A DNA stretch of 64,000 nt from Moraxellaceae bacterium AER2_44_116. Its GTDB lineage: Bacteria > Pseudomonadota > Gammaproteobacteria > Pseudomonadales > Moraxellaceae. Shown in pieces: positions 7,648 to 15,411 of this stretch (positions within the stretch are counted from its first letter, which is position 1; every line of letters begins with the position of its first letter). Below the pieces are notes generated by a model. The model searched no databases and was not told the origin of the DNA. It saw only the letters and a list, made by a program, of their open reading frames with translations. A program made the position numbers and the translations under genes. The stretch covers positions 116,066 through 180,065 of the forward strand of contig VIAD01000007.1 of assembly GCA_006546595.1 (NCBI GenBank). The letters are read 5' to 3'.

Positions 7648-9594
7648 TCACACTCCATCAACCAAGATATTGCCACCAAATATCTCTGAATAGACTCTAT
7701 TGCTATCCATTCGCGCTTCAATCACAAAACGATAGCAGCGTTTGCCCAAAAACTCAGGATTAAACCAACGGCACTCATATAGAGCCATGCCTTGTGCTAA
7801 ACGACGAACATAGCGCACACTGACATCATAGCCTTCATCTGAGGTTAATAAATGCCATACTTTGCCATCATCACTGTACTCCACACTCACTAACGGTAAA
7901 TGCCATTGAATCAGACTGGCATTCACATCTTGCCATTGCAGCTTCCAACAGCCCTCATGTAAACCTTGTGCATCTTCATAAACCGCCTGTTGACTTATAA
8001 CTCGTAAACCTAAAGCAACGTGTGGCACTGGCATATAATTGCCACGTTGAAACTTAAATTGCCAATCGAGGGGCTGATCTTGGAAGTTGCCTTTATCTTG
8101 TAAATCACGCCACAAATTTGCGACCTGTCCCGCCAGAAATTCATTAGAACGTTCACCATATAAGGTATGACCACCTTCATAATACTGACAGCCATACTCT
8201 TCATGAGTCGTGCAATACCCAAAATAATCATTACAGACACTCGAAATCGTCACTAATGCCTGTTGTTCAGACTCCAACAGATTTTCCCGTATGCGCGCTT
8301 CAATATGCCTCCCCGCTTGAACTGTGATTTCAAACGGTAAACCCACAAAAACAAAGTCTCCGACTTGAAAAATCTGCATTGGCAATAAATGGGGAAATTC
8401 ATTTTCGGGCAACACAAGGTCGCGAATAAAGTCAGGTAATAAACGGTTTTTGTTGCCATGTGGCTGTTGCGTATTCGCTGCCTTATCTATACCTAAACCC
8501 GCCTTAAATGGCGGCAAACGATGAATAATCGGGGTGAGATTTTCTTGTGCACCTGCCATTAACGCCGCACCCACCGCAGGCTTGGGGAGTTTATAACGCG
8601 TATCTTGTAAATCTAATGTGCGTATCGCACTGGCAATATTAACGGTATCTGATAACTGCGAGCTTAAAGACTGAAATAACACTAACGCTTGTTGACCTAT
8701 CGCCTTCCCCACACGGCGCGCTTCTAAATAACCTGCCGCACCATAACGAATGGCAGGCGCAACATCACCATGAGTTCCCTCAACCGCCGCATGAACCAAA
8801 GGCCAAGGATTATGGGTAACTCCTACTTCTAACTCACGCTCAATATACGCCCAGACATCGCCATTATATTCATCTTCATGCTGAGATACGCCCGTGCCAT
8901 GAATAGCAAACGTCGAGATTGCCGCCAGTGGATAATACTGGCCATCTTCATGCTGTGCATCAATACGTAACAAGGATAAACGGGGATTAATGGCATAAAA
9001 CTTGGCGTGATTGAGTGGCTCTTTAATCAATCGTTGTTGATTTTTATGATGTGGAATTAACGAACGATTACGAGTCAAACCCCACACTTCTTGACTGCCA
9101 TGTGCCACTTTTGCTGCGCGTGTGTGTTGATAAGCTTCAATAATTGCATCGCTGATTTGCGTACATAAAAAATTAAAATAATCTGGTTCAAATCCTGATT
9201 TATTAGAGGCAAAACGATTATAAAAATTGCATGAGGCGTATTGTCCTGCACCTGCATGAGTATGTGTTGCCGCCAGTACAAGATTTTCGGGGGCAATGTC
9301 GGTATAGGCGGCAATACGTTTTAATACTTCCAAGCGCACAATCAATGAGCCACCTAAAGCATCTAACTGTACAAACGCTAAAGGCTTGCCTGCTGCACGT
9401 AAATACACAACGCGCACTTTTAAGCGTGTACGAAAGCCCTGCCCTGTATGAGCATTTGACGAATAACCCGCTTTAGGCATACCAACAGGCGGCGTAATAT
9501 CACGTATGGCTCTGCCCGCCACCATGCCTTGATCTTGATGTTGAAAGGTTGGTTTTACTGTTTGAAACTGATAACTCACGGTTTTACCAAACAT
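7648..9594 (-). CDS. Neutral/alkaline ceramidase-fold protein, nucleophile apparently absent
   Basis: A 648-aa protein with the neutral ceramidase fold. The N-terminal domain starts with AGRAIRDITPPVGMP; zinc-site candidates are His111 and His113 (ATHTHAGAGQY) and His232 (AIHGTG). Known neutral ceramidases have a GDVSPN-like motif whose serine is the nucleophile; here it reads HGDVAP (about 275-280), with alanine at that place. The C-terminal 120 residues are beta-rich. There is no signal peptide, unlike secreted ceramidases. It is last in a leftward unit with a PLP-fold protein, FAD oxidase and cytochrome c. It may be an amidase or hydrolase with different chemistry, or a non-catalytic homologue; ceramide as substrate is not supported. 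Confidence 0.7.
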   Translation of the reverse strand: MFGKTVSYQFQTVKPTFQHQDQGMVAGRAIRDITPPVGMPKAGYSSNAHTGQGFRTRLKVRVVYLRAAGKPLAFVQLDALGGSLIVRLEVLKRIAAYTDIAPENLVLAATHTHAGAGQYASCNFYNRFASNKSGFEPDYFNFLCTQISDAIIEAYQHTRAAKVAHGSQEVWGLTRNRSLIPHHKNQQRLIKEPLNHAKFYAINPRLSLLRIDAQHEDGQYYPLAAISTFAIHGTGVSQHEDEYNGDVWAYIERELEVGVTHNPWPLVHAAVEGTHGDVAPAIRYGAAGYLEARRVGKAIGQQALVLFQSLSSQLSDTVNIASAIRTLDLQDTRYKLPKPAVGAALMAGAQENLTPIIHRLPPFKAGLGIDKAANTQQPHGNKNRLLPDFIRDLVLPENEFPHLLPMQIFQVGDFVFVGLPFEITVQAGRHIEARIRENLLESEQQALVTISSVCNDYFGYCTTHEEYGCQYYEGGHTLYGERSNEFLAGQVANLWRDLQDKGNFQDQPLDWQFKFQRGNYMPVPHVALGLRVISQQAVYEDAQGLHEGCWKLQWQDVNASLIQWHLPLVSVEYSDDGKVWHLLTSDEGYDVSVRYVRRLAQGMALYECRWFNPEFLGKRCYRFVIEARMDSNRVYSEIFGGNILVDGV

Positions 9595-9628
9595 AGTGCA
9601 TCTCTATTATTGTTATGGGTACATTCGA

Positions 9629-10909
9629 TTAAGCTGAGGCAGGAAATACAGGCCAACGTTGCAAAATTTTTCCCGCCTGCGCATCAAAAACAACAATATC
9701 GCCAAACTGTAAAAACACCGCTTCGCTTTGTTGTGGCCGAAAAAAGACATAATCGTCTAAGGTTAATTGCTGTGTTGGTGAACCTAACAATAATTCTTGA
9801 TTGCTCGATCGACCATAAATGCCACTTAATGCCAAACCCTGTGGCGACTCAGGTTGCGCCAGCCAATGACCACCATGAATAAAATAACCACGTTGATTAT
9901 TGACATCCCACCAGCGACGTAAACCATCCGCCCACTCTAAAGCAGGAATTAACGCATGATCTAATACTTTTAATACGGGAGTTGCGATAAAGCTCGCTGC
10001 TTGATGTTGACTTAACGTCGGCAAATCAAAATCGCTAGGTTGAACAAAAGCGGTGCCAATGGAAATTTCATTGGCGTAGGTTTGTTGGGCGTGCATGGTG
10101 TAAGTTTGACTGCCGCCTGAATTGATGGTCAGCGACTCAGGTTTATAGTCCATTTCTGTGAATAATTGCTTGGCTTGATAAAGCATTTGTTGCACCATCT
10201 GCCATGCGTTTGCTTGCATATTGAGTAAAGTCGGCATTTTGGCGACATGCGCTTCATAAGCCATTAGCCCCGAAACTTGCAATAACGGATGTTGCTTTAT
10301 TAACTCAAGAGCTTCTTTTAACGCATAAATATTCGCAAAGCCCCCACGATGCAAACCAACATCTAACTCTAAATTAATACGCATCGGTTTATTGAGATTT
10401 TTAGCGATTGCTGCATAAGCTTTTAAGCGTTCCAGCGAATCCACCAACCATTGAATACGCGGTAAAGCCCGTTGATTATCCGTATTCTTTAACCATTCGC
10501 TCACCGCCAAATGTGCCATCGGTTTACCCAACAAAAAATCGCCTTGCGGATAATGCTCGCTTACGGTGGATAACATCGGCATGTTAAACACCATAAATCG
10601 CTGGGTATTTAATGCTTTTGCTAAATAATCTAACAAAGGCAAACTAGGCAACGATTTGACTACTAAACGAATCGGCAATGGCGATTTACGCTCACTTAAC
10701 TGTTGTTTAACTTGTTGAATATTATGGTCTAATCGTTGTTGGTCTATGAGCAAGGTCGGTTGAGCAATCCCTGCTGACATTAATAATTGCGTCAGCTTTT
10801 TAAAATAGGCATTGTGTGGCGCACCTTGATCTGTGGGTTTAACGCCCCATGTCACTGCCAGCGCACCGACAACACCACTGGCGATGGCTGTTCTTCTGGA
10901 AATATTCAT
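9629..10909 (-). CDS. Tat-exported PLP-dependent alanine racemase / D-threonine aldolase-fold protein
   Basis: A 426-aa protein. The N-terminus has a twin-arginine signal (ISRRTAIASGVVGALAVTWG), so it should be exported folded. The rest matches the PLP TIM barrel of alanine-racemase-like enzymes: QPTLLIDQQRLDHNI, then Lys85 in RLVVKSLPS as candidate PLP lysine, and a C-terminal domain with GDIVVFDA like that of D-serine dehydratase/D-threonine aldolase proteins. The expected reaction is on D-amino or beta-hydroxy amino acids; the substrate is unknown. ATG 10909 is the start; the open frame upstream to 10981 runs through a dispersed repeat and is not coding. The ribosome-binding bases (GGGGTGAGGG) lie inside that repeat. 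It precedes the ceramidase-fold gene by 34 bases. Confidence 0.72.
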   Translation of the reverse strand: MNISRRTAIASGVVGALAVTWGVKPTDQGAPHNAYFKKLTQLLMSAGIAQPTLLIDQQRLDHNIQQVKQQLSERKSPLPIRLVVKSLPSLPLLDYLAKALNTQRFMVFNMPMLSTVSEHYPQGDFLLGKPMAHLAVSEWLKNTDNQRALPRIQWLVDSLERLKAYAAIAKNLNKPMRINLELDVGLHRGGFANIYALKEALELIKQHPLLQVSGLMAYEAHVAKMPTLLNMQANAWQMVQQMLYQAKQLFTEMDYKPESLTINSGGSQTYTMHAQQTYANEISIGTAFVQPSDFDLPTLSQHQAASFIATPVLKVLDHALIPALEWADGLRRWWDVNNQRGYFIHGGHWLAQPESPQGLALSGIYGRSSNQELLLGSPTQQLTLDDYVFFRPQQSEAVFLQFGDIVVFDAQAGKILQRWPVFPASA

Positions 10910-10911
10910 AA

Positions 10912-10946
10912 CCCTCACCCCAACCCTCTCCCTAAGGGAGAGGGAG
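10912..10946. repeat. Dispersed repeat, CCCTCACCCCAACCCTCTCCC type
   Basis: A palindromic element with CTCTCCCT-AAGGGAGAG arms, touching the start of the PLP-fold gene and supplying its Shine-Dalgarno-like GAGGG. Related copies are at 37351 and 55325. Confidence 0.75.
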
Positions 10947-10982
10947 AAAATCACTATTAAGTTTGTCTTTTCTTCTTGCACG

Positions 10983-11036
10983 GGCTTCGACTCCGCTCAG
11001 CCAACGCCTAAAAGCTCCCTGAGCGGAGTCGAAGGG
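10983..11036. repeat. Dispersed inverted repeat, TTCGACTCCGCTCAG type
   Basis: Arms GGCTTCGACTCCGCTCAG and CTGAGCGGAGTCGAAGG are perfectly complementary over 16 bases, with about 18 bases between them. It lies between the FAD oxidase stop and the PLP-fold gene, inside the presumed operon. Confidence 0.85.
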
Positions 11037-11055
11037 TTTAATTTAACCAAAAAGG

Positions 11056-12444
11056 CTAAACTCCCCATACCCTTTTAAGGTAAGGATTAACAAGCTTTCC
11101 TTGTGGGTCTAACTGTTGGCGAATGGCTTTAACTTGTTGCCATTGCGGATATAACTGGACGAAATCTTTTTCGGTTAAAGAATGCAGCTTGCCCCAATGC
11201 GGACGGCCACCATGCTTTTTCAGAATCGGCTCTACTAACTCATATAAAAACTTATAATCATCTTCATAATAAGCATGAACAGCTATTGAACCTGTATCGC
11301 GCTGATAAAATGGCGATAACCATGCACGATCATCACCTTGAATCACACGCGCTTCGATAGGAAAAAAGACATCGGGGCGTTGCGTTTCAATCACCGTAAT
11401 CACTTCTTTTAAAGCCGCAAGTTGAGCGTCTAAAGGCAAGTGGTATTCCATCTCATGAAAACGCACTGAACGTTCGGAGGCTAATAACTTCCAGCCATAA
11501 TCAACCGCATATTCTGTACCGTGATTATCAGCAACCATATTAGCCACGCGACGACGTAATGATGGCGACCAGCTGACATAATCACGCAGCTTTTTTAAGT
11601 CCATCAACGATTCCATGTCTTTATCTTCACCACGCGCAGTCACTGCTTTATCGGTTTGATTATGCAACACACGCATCGCCAAGCCCGTAAAAGGAATATA
11701 AAAAAATTCGGCATTACGATTTTTGGTGTATTGAGCAGGCCACTCTGCCAACATTTGTTCGAGCGGCAACATCGTCACTTGGCGTTCGGTATGAGCTAAT
11801 GGCCAATTTTCCAGCGTGTATTCCGTGACAATCCCAAACGCACCTAAACCCACTAACGCGGCATGATAAATCTCGGTATTTTCACTGATACTGCAATTCA
11901 TCTCTTGGCCTTGCAACGTCAATAATCTAAAACTTTGCACGCGCCCATGTAAGGCAGGCAAACTATGGCCACTACCATGAGTGCCTGTAGAGATTGCACC
12001 TGCTAAAGTTTGTTTGTTGACATCGGGAATATTGACCATGTCTTGGCCTATATCTTCTAAAAATTTGCCTAATTGCTGTAAACGTGTGCCTGCTTTAACT
12101 GTGGCGAGATATTGCAAATTATTATGATTCACTAAGCCCGAAAAATTATCTAAGGCCAATAATGTGCCTTCGGTGGTGCATTGGCCATTAAACGAATGTC
12201 CTGCACCCACACAACGAATAGGCGTTGGCGCAGAGGCAATGACTTGTTTCAACTCGTCAATATTATTGGGGGCGACACGTTGCGTAGGGTACGCGTGTTC
12301 GCTACCCGACCAGTTTTGCCACAAATAATGGCCATTAGCGTCTTTCACAGGCAAGACAGGCGTGGACTGTTTTTGACAGGCAGGCAGTAATATTCCAGCC
12401 CCCGTTGCCGCAGTAAGACTTAAAAATTGACGACGATTGACCAT
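11056..12444 (-). CDS. Exported FAD-linked sugar-lactone oxidase (ALO/L-gulonolactone oxidase family)
   Basis: A 462-aa flavoprotein. The N-terminus combines a twin-arginine motif (NRRQFLSL) with a lipobox ending at Cys23 (GILLPAC), so it is probably a Tat-exported lipoprotein. The PCMH-type FAD domain follows (VGAGHSFNGQCTTEGTLLAL; then GAISTGTHGSGHSLP), and the C-terminal half is an ALO domain ending in PHWGKLHSL and LDPQGKLVNPYLKRV. Relatives oxidise D-arabinono-, L-gulono- or L-galactono-1,4-lactone or alditols, passing electrons to oxygen or cytochrome c. A cytochrome c lipoprotein gene lies just 15 bases upstream, which favours use as a dehydrogenase. GAGAG precedes the start codon. Confidence 0.8.
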   Translation of the reverse strand: MVNRRQFLSLTAATGAGILLPACQKQSTPVLPVKDANGHYLWQNWSGSEHAYPTQRVAPNNIDELKQVIASAPTPIRCVGAGHSFNGQCTTEGTLLALDNFSGLVNHNNLQYLATVKAGTRLQQLGKFLEDIGQDMVNIPDVNKQTLAGAISTGTHGSGHSLPALHGRVQSFRLLTLQGQEMNCSISENTEIYHAALVGLGAFGIVTEYTLENWPLAHTERQVTMLPLEQMLAEWPAQYTKNRNAEFFYIPFTGLAMRVLHNQTDKAVTARGEDKDMESLMDLKKLRDYVSWSPSLRRRVANMVADNHGTEYAVDYGWKLLASERSVRFHEMEYHLPLDAQLAALKEVITVIETQRPDVFFPIEARVIQGDDRAWLSPFYQRDTGSIAVHAYYEDDYKFLYELVEPILKKHGGRPHWGKLHSLTEKDFVQLYPQWQQVKAIRQQLDPQGKLVNPYLKRVWGV

Positions 12445-12459
12445 GATTCTCTCTTGTTA

Positions 12460-12810
12460 TTATTTATTCTGAGTCGAAGTTTGTGCTGTCGCCATATAAC
12501 GGATCATGGCTTCAAAATCTTCAGGCGTACAGATAGTACACAATCCACCCGCAGGCATAGCATTAAAACCTTGCATGGCGTTTTGTACTAATACAGGTAA
12601 GCCTTTTTCAATGCGCTTTTCCCATGCATTTATATCACCCATTTGTGGTGCTGGCGATGCGGCATTGGCATGGCACGTTTGGCAGCTTTGTTGAAATAAT
12701 TTGTTTTGTTGCTCTGTTAAAGTGACAGGGGCTAATGCAGGTTTAGAGCCGCAGGCGGTTAGCATTAAAAATATGGGCGCAGCGATACTTATTTTTTTTG
12801 TCAGTTGCAT
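12460..12810 (-). CDS. Lipoprotein cytochrome c (c5-like)
   Basis: A 116-aa monohaem cytochrome c. The signal peptide ends in a lipobox (LMLTAC, Cys20), so it should be membrane-anchored in the periplasm. The haem motif is CQTCH (Cys43, Cys46, His47); the likely axial ligand is Met85 in FNAMPAGG. CTIC (Cys91, Cys94) just after is the disulphide typical of c5-type cytochromes. ATG 12810 is chosen; ATG 12819 sits only one base from GAGGA. It is the first gene of a leftward unit with the lactone oxidase, PLP-fold and ceramidase-fold genes and is the likely electron acceptor for the oxidase. Confidence 0.85.
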   Translation of the reverse strand: MQLTKKISIAAPIFLMLTACGSKPALAPVTLTEQQNKLFQQSCQTCHANAASPAPQMGDINAWEKRIEKGLPVLVQNAMQGFNAMPAGGLCTICTPEDFEAMIRYMATAQTSTQNK

Positions 12811-12997
12811 ATCAATCATTTCCTCTTGTTATTCGCATGGTCGTTTGAGCGGTAACTTATCACGCCATGCGTTGACGTGAAACAGTTTCTACTACAGACC
12901 TCTAGCAAACCAAAAGCAAAAAATATATTTGTATTTCATCAACGAATTCGTGACTATTATCGTCAACTGTTATTTGCCTATCACTACTGAGATTCTT

Positions 12998-14281
12998 ATG
13001 CTTGCCGACCGTATTAACGCCTTATTGCCCAAAATGAAAACAGGCGGCCGCCGCATGGCTATGCCTACTGATTTAGCCTCTATTACCACTATCAATGATG
13101 ACCGCGAATGCGTGCCCGAAAGCGTGGGCATACCCACAGAAAATATTGAGCGCATTTGGCACAGCGTACAGTCGTATTATCGAACGGGCTTACACCCTGC
13201 GATTACGTTGGTGATTCGTCATCGTGGCAAAATCGTCTTGAGTCGCGGGATTGGTCATAGCCATGTCGGTGCTGTTGGCGAGTCTGCGGATGACGGTAGC
13301 AAACTGGCAAGTGCTGACACGCCTATTTGTTTGTTTTCAGGTTCAAAAGCCGTATCCGCGATGTTGATTCATAAGTTGATAGAAGAAGGCAAAATCGGAC
13401 TGTATGACTGCGTCAGTGATTATTTGCCTGAATATGCCGCACACGGTAAACATCTGACCACCATTTATGACTTATTAACGCATCGTGCAGGCATTCGAGT
13501 GATGCCGATCGAAAATGCTAGCCCGTCATTAATGTTTGATTTTGATGCTGTCGTTAAGGTGTTATCGGAATCGCCTCCGATGGATACGCCTCAAGGTGGA
13601 CAAGCCTATCACGCCACCACCGCAGGTTATATTTTAGGAGCGATAGCCCAAAAAGCGTCAGGCGAAAGTTTACCGACGCTATTGAAACGTATCTTGGCCG
13701 AACCCTTAGGCTGTGAACATTTTACTTATGGTGTTGGCGAAGAACGTCGTCATGAAGTGGCGTTGAGCCATTCCACAGGGCCGAAAAAAGTATTTTTAGC
13801 CACACAAATGCTCAAGCAAATGTTAGGTTTAGGCGAGCAAGAAATTACTGCCGCCATTAACACGCCCGAAGGCTTATCGGCGATTGTGCCTGCGGCGAAT
13901 ATTTATAGCAGTGCCGAAGAAATTTGTCGTTTTTATCAAATGTTGCTGGATGGCGGTCAATGGCAAGGGAAAACCGTTTTTAAACCCATCACTGTTGCCA
14001 ATGCCACACGGGGTGGTAAGTTACAATTTGATGGCTCTATGAAAGCTCCGATTCGCTTTTCTGCGGGTTTTATGCGCGGTGAAAAACTTTGGAGTATGTT
14101 TGGCTTTAATACCGCTCAAGCCTTTGGTCATTTAGGTTTTATTAATATTTTGTGTTGGGCTGACCCTGCGCGTGATATTTCGGTGGCGTTTTTGAACACA
14201 GGCAAATCTTTAGCACCTGAAGGCTTTTTAGGCTTTGTGAATGTCACGAGAACGATTAGCCAAGCGTTTCCAGTGCGTTAA
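12998..14281 (+). CDS. Serine beta-lactamase-like hydrolase/esterase
   Basis: A 427-aa protein of the class C beta-lactamase/penicillin-binding fold. The catalytic SxxK is Ser114-Lys117 (LFSGSKAVS), the second-box tyrosine is Tyr204 (YHATTAGY), and the third box is GHLG near the C-terminus, replacing KTG as in esterases such as EstB. No signal peptide is seen with the ATG at 12998, so it is likely cytoplasmic and a lipid-ester hydrolase or transesterase rather than a resistance enzyme. The frame is open upstream to 12929, but the added residues look random. It is divergent from the cytochrome c operon and transcribed alone. Confidence 0.8.
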   Translation: MLADRINALLPKMKTGGRRMAMPTDLASITTINDDRECVPESVGIPTENIERIWHSVQSYYRTGLHPAITLVIRHRGKIVLSRGIGHSHVGAVGESADDGSKLASADTPICLFSGSKAVSAMLIHKLIEEGKIGLYDCVSDYLPEYAAHGKHLTTIYDLLTHRAGIRVMPIENASPSLMFDFDAVVKVLSESPPMDTPQGGQAYHATTAGYILGAIAQKASGESLPTLLKRILAEPLGCEHFTYGVGEERRHEVALSHSTGPKKVFLATQMLKQMLGLGEQEITAAINTPEGLSAIVPAANIYSSAEEICRFYQMLLDGGQWQGKTVFKPITVANATRGGKLQFDGSMKAPIRFSAGFMRGEKLWSMFGFNTAQAFGHLGFINILCWADPARDISVAFLNTGKSLAPEGFLGFVNVTRTISQAFPVR

Positions 14282-14298
14282 TGAGATAGTGAAAATGT

Positions 14299-14332
14299 GA
14301 GTGGATAAAAGCAGTGACTTCTTTATCCACTC
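14299..14332. terminator. Bidirectional hairpin between convergent genes
   Basis: Perfect 11-bp arms GAGTGGATAAA and TTTATCCACTC with a 12-base loop lie between the convergent hydrolase and DUF1963 genes. The T-tract is weak, so the terminator assignment is tentative. Confidence 0.55.
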
Positions 14333-14384
14333 CCAAGAAAAATGGGTTTGCTTTGTCAAATTGACTCTACATTTGCTACACGCA

Positions 14385-15167
14385 CTAACAACAATCCCAA
14401 TTATAAAGCACCCTCGAAAAATCAGATTTAGCTAAGTCATCAGGATCTATAAAAAAGTTAGCAATCCCTGAATCGCCCCACATCATCTCTGCTTTATCAT
14501 CCGAGCTAAGCTGCAATAATAGAACTAATGGCGAATCCACTGCTCTTGGATCTTCTTGCGTAAATTCCGCATAGCCACCTACTTGGCTTGTCCATAATGC
14601 TGCTTCTTGTAACTCATCATACACATCCTCATCATCAACACCTTCTGGCATGGGTAAATGATAGATGGATTGACCCATAATTTGCTCAAAAGCCACATCA
14701 TGAATGCTTAGCGGTTGTTTGGCCCACTCAAATTGCATCACATACGCTTGCTCTGGACGATGAGGACTATACTCAGCAACAACAGGCTCTAGCAATACAT
14801 CTAATTGACTCACATCATGCCAATAAACGACCCGATAAGAACTATTTTCATGTTGGACTGGTGCGCCACCTTCAAAAGAACACCCCATCAAATCATCATC
14901 AGCAATAAAAAACTGCAACAATCCTTGCGTGGGATAGCCTTTAATTGGCGGCATTTCGGCAAAATTAATTTGCGCTAAAAAAACCAATGGCTGTTGCTGA
15001 CACTGTGGATATAGCGTATGGCTTGCCCACGCAATTTTGCCTCCTAATCTGCTTGTGTATGGACTTGGCTGATCTTGTTTTTGCCATTTGATATAACAAG
15101 CCTCACGACCATGAGAAGCCATTTTTTGTTTTAAATCATGAATATAACTCGTTGTTAAATCGCTCAT
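14385..15167 (-). CDS. DUF1963 (YwqG-like) protein
   Basis: A 260-aa soluble acidic protein with the features of DUF1963: SRLGGKIAW near residue 40, LVFLAQINFAEMP near 60, GLLQFFI, and a C-terminal LLLQLSSDDKAEMMWGDSG followed by NFFI. DUF1963 proteins are common beside toxin, immunity or unknown genes; no biochemical role is established. GAGGG eight bases before ATG 15167 supports the start. It is a single gene facing the serine hydrolase gene. Confidence 0.8.
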   Translation of the reverse strand: MSDLTTSYIHDLKQKMASHGREACYIKWQKQDQPSPYTSRLGGKIAWASHTLYPQCQQQPLVFLAQINFAEMPPIKGYPTQGLLQFFIADDDLMGCSFEGGAPVQHENSSYRVVYWHDVSQLDVLLEPVVAEYSPHRPEQAYVMQFEWAKQPLSIHDVAFEQIMGQSIYHLPMPEGVDDEDVYDELQEAALWTSQVGGYAEFTQEDPRAVDSPLVLLLQLSSDDKAEMMWGDSGIANFFIDPDDLAKSDFSRVLYNWDCC

Positions 15168-15411
15168 TACTTAATCCCTCATCATGTAAAAACGAACGCC
15201 ATCATAGCTTAATCTGTCTTATTTTCACTCCAATGAAATGGCTTTTTTAGCTGCATGGCGACAACTTATGTCTTTGATGTTTTTAAAATTATACAAAACT
15301 TCATTTATGCAATAAACCACCATCAACAATAAAAAACACTTCCCCCACTCGCTCTACACAAAAGACAGTTGTATAGTCGCCCTTTATATTTATCAATCCG
15401 AGAAAACTATA

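Noticed and set aside
10910..10981. N-terminal extension of the PLP-fold protein (residues ending SLSLRERVGVRV)
   Set aside because: This is the translation of the dispersed repeat, and the Tat signal with its own start begins at 10909.
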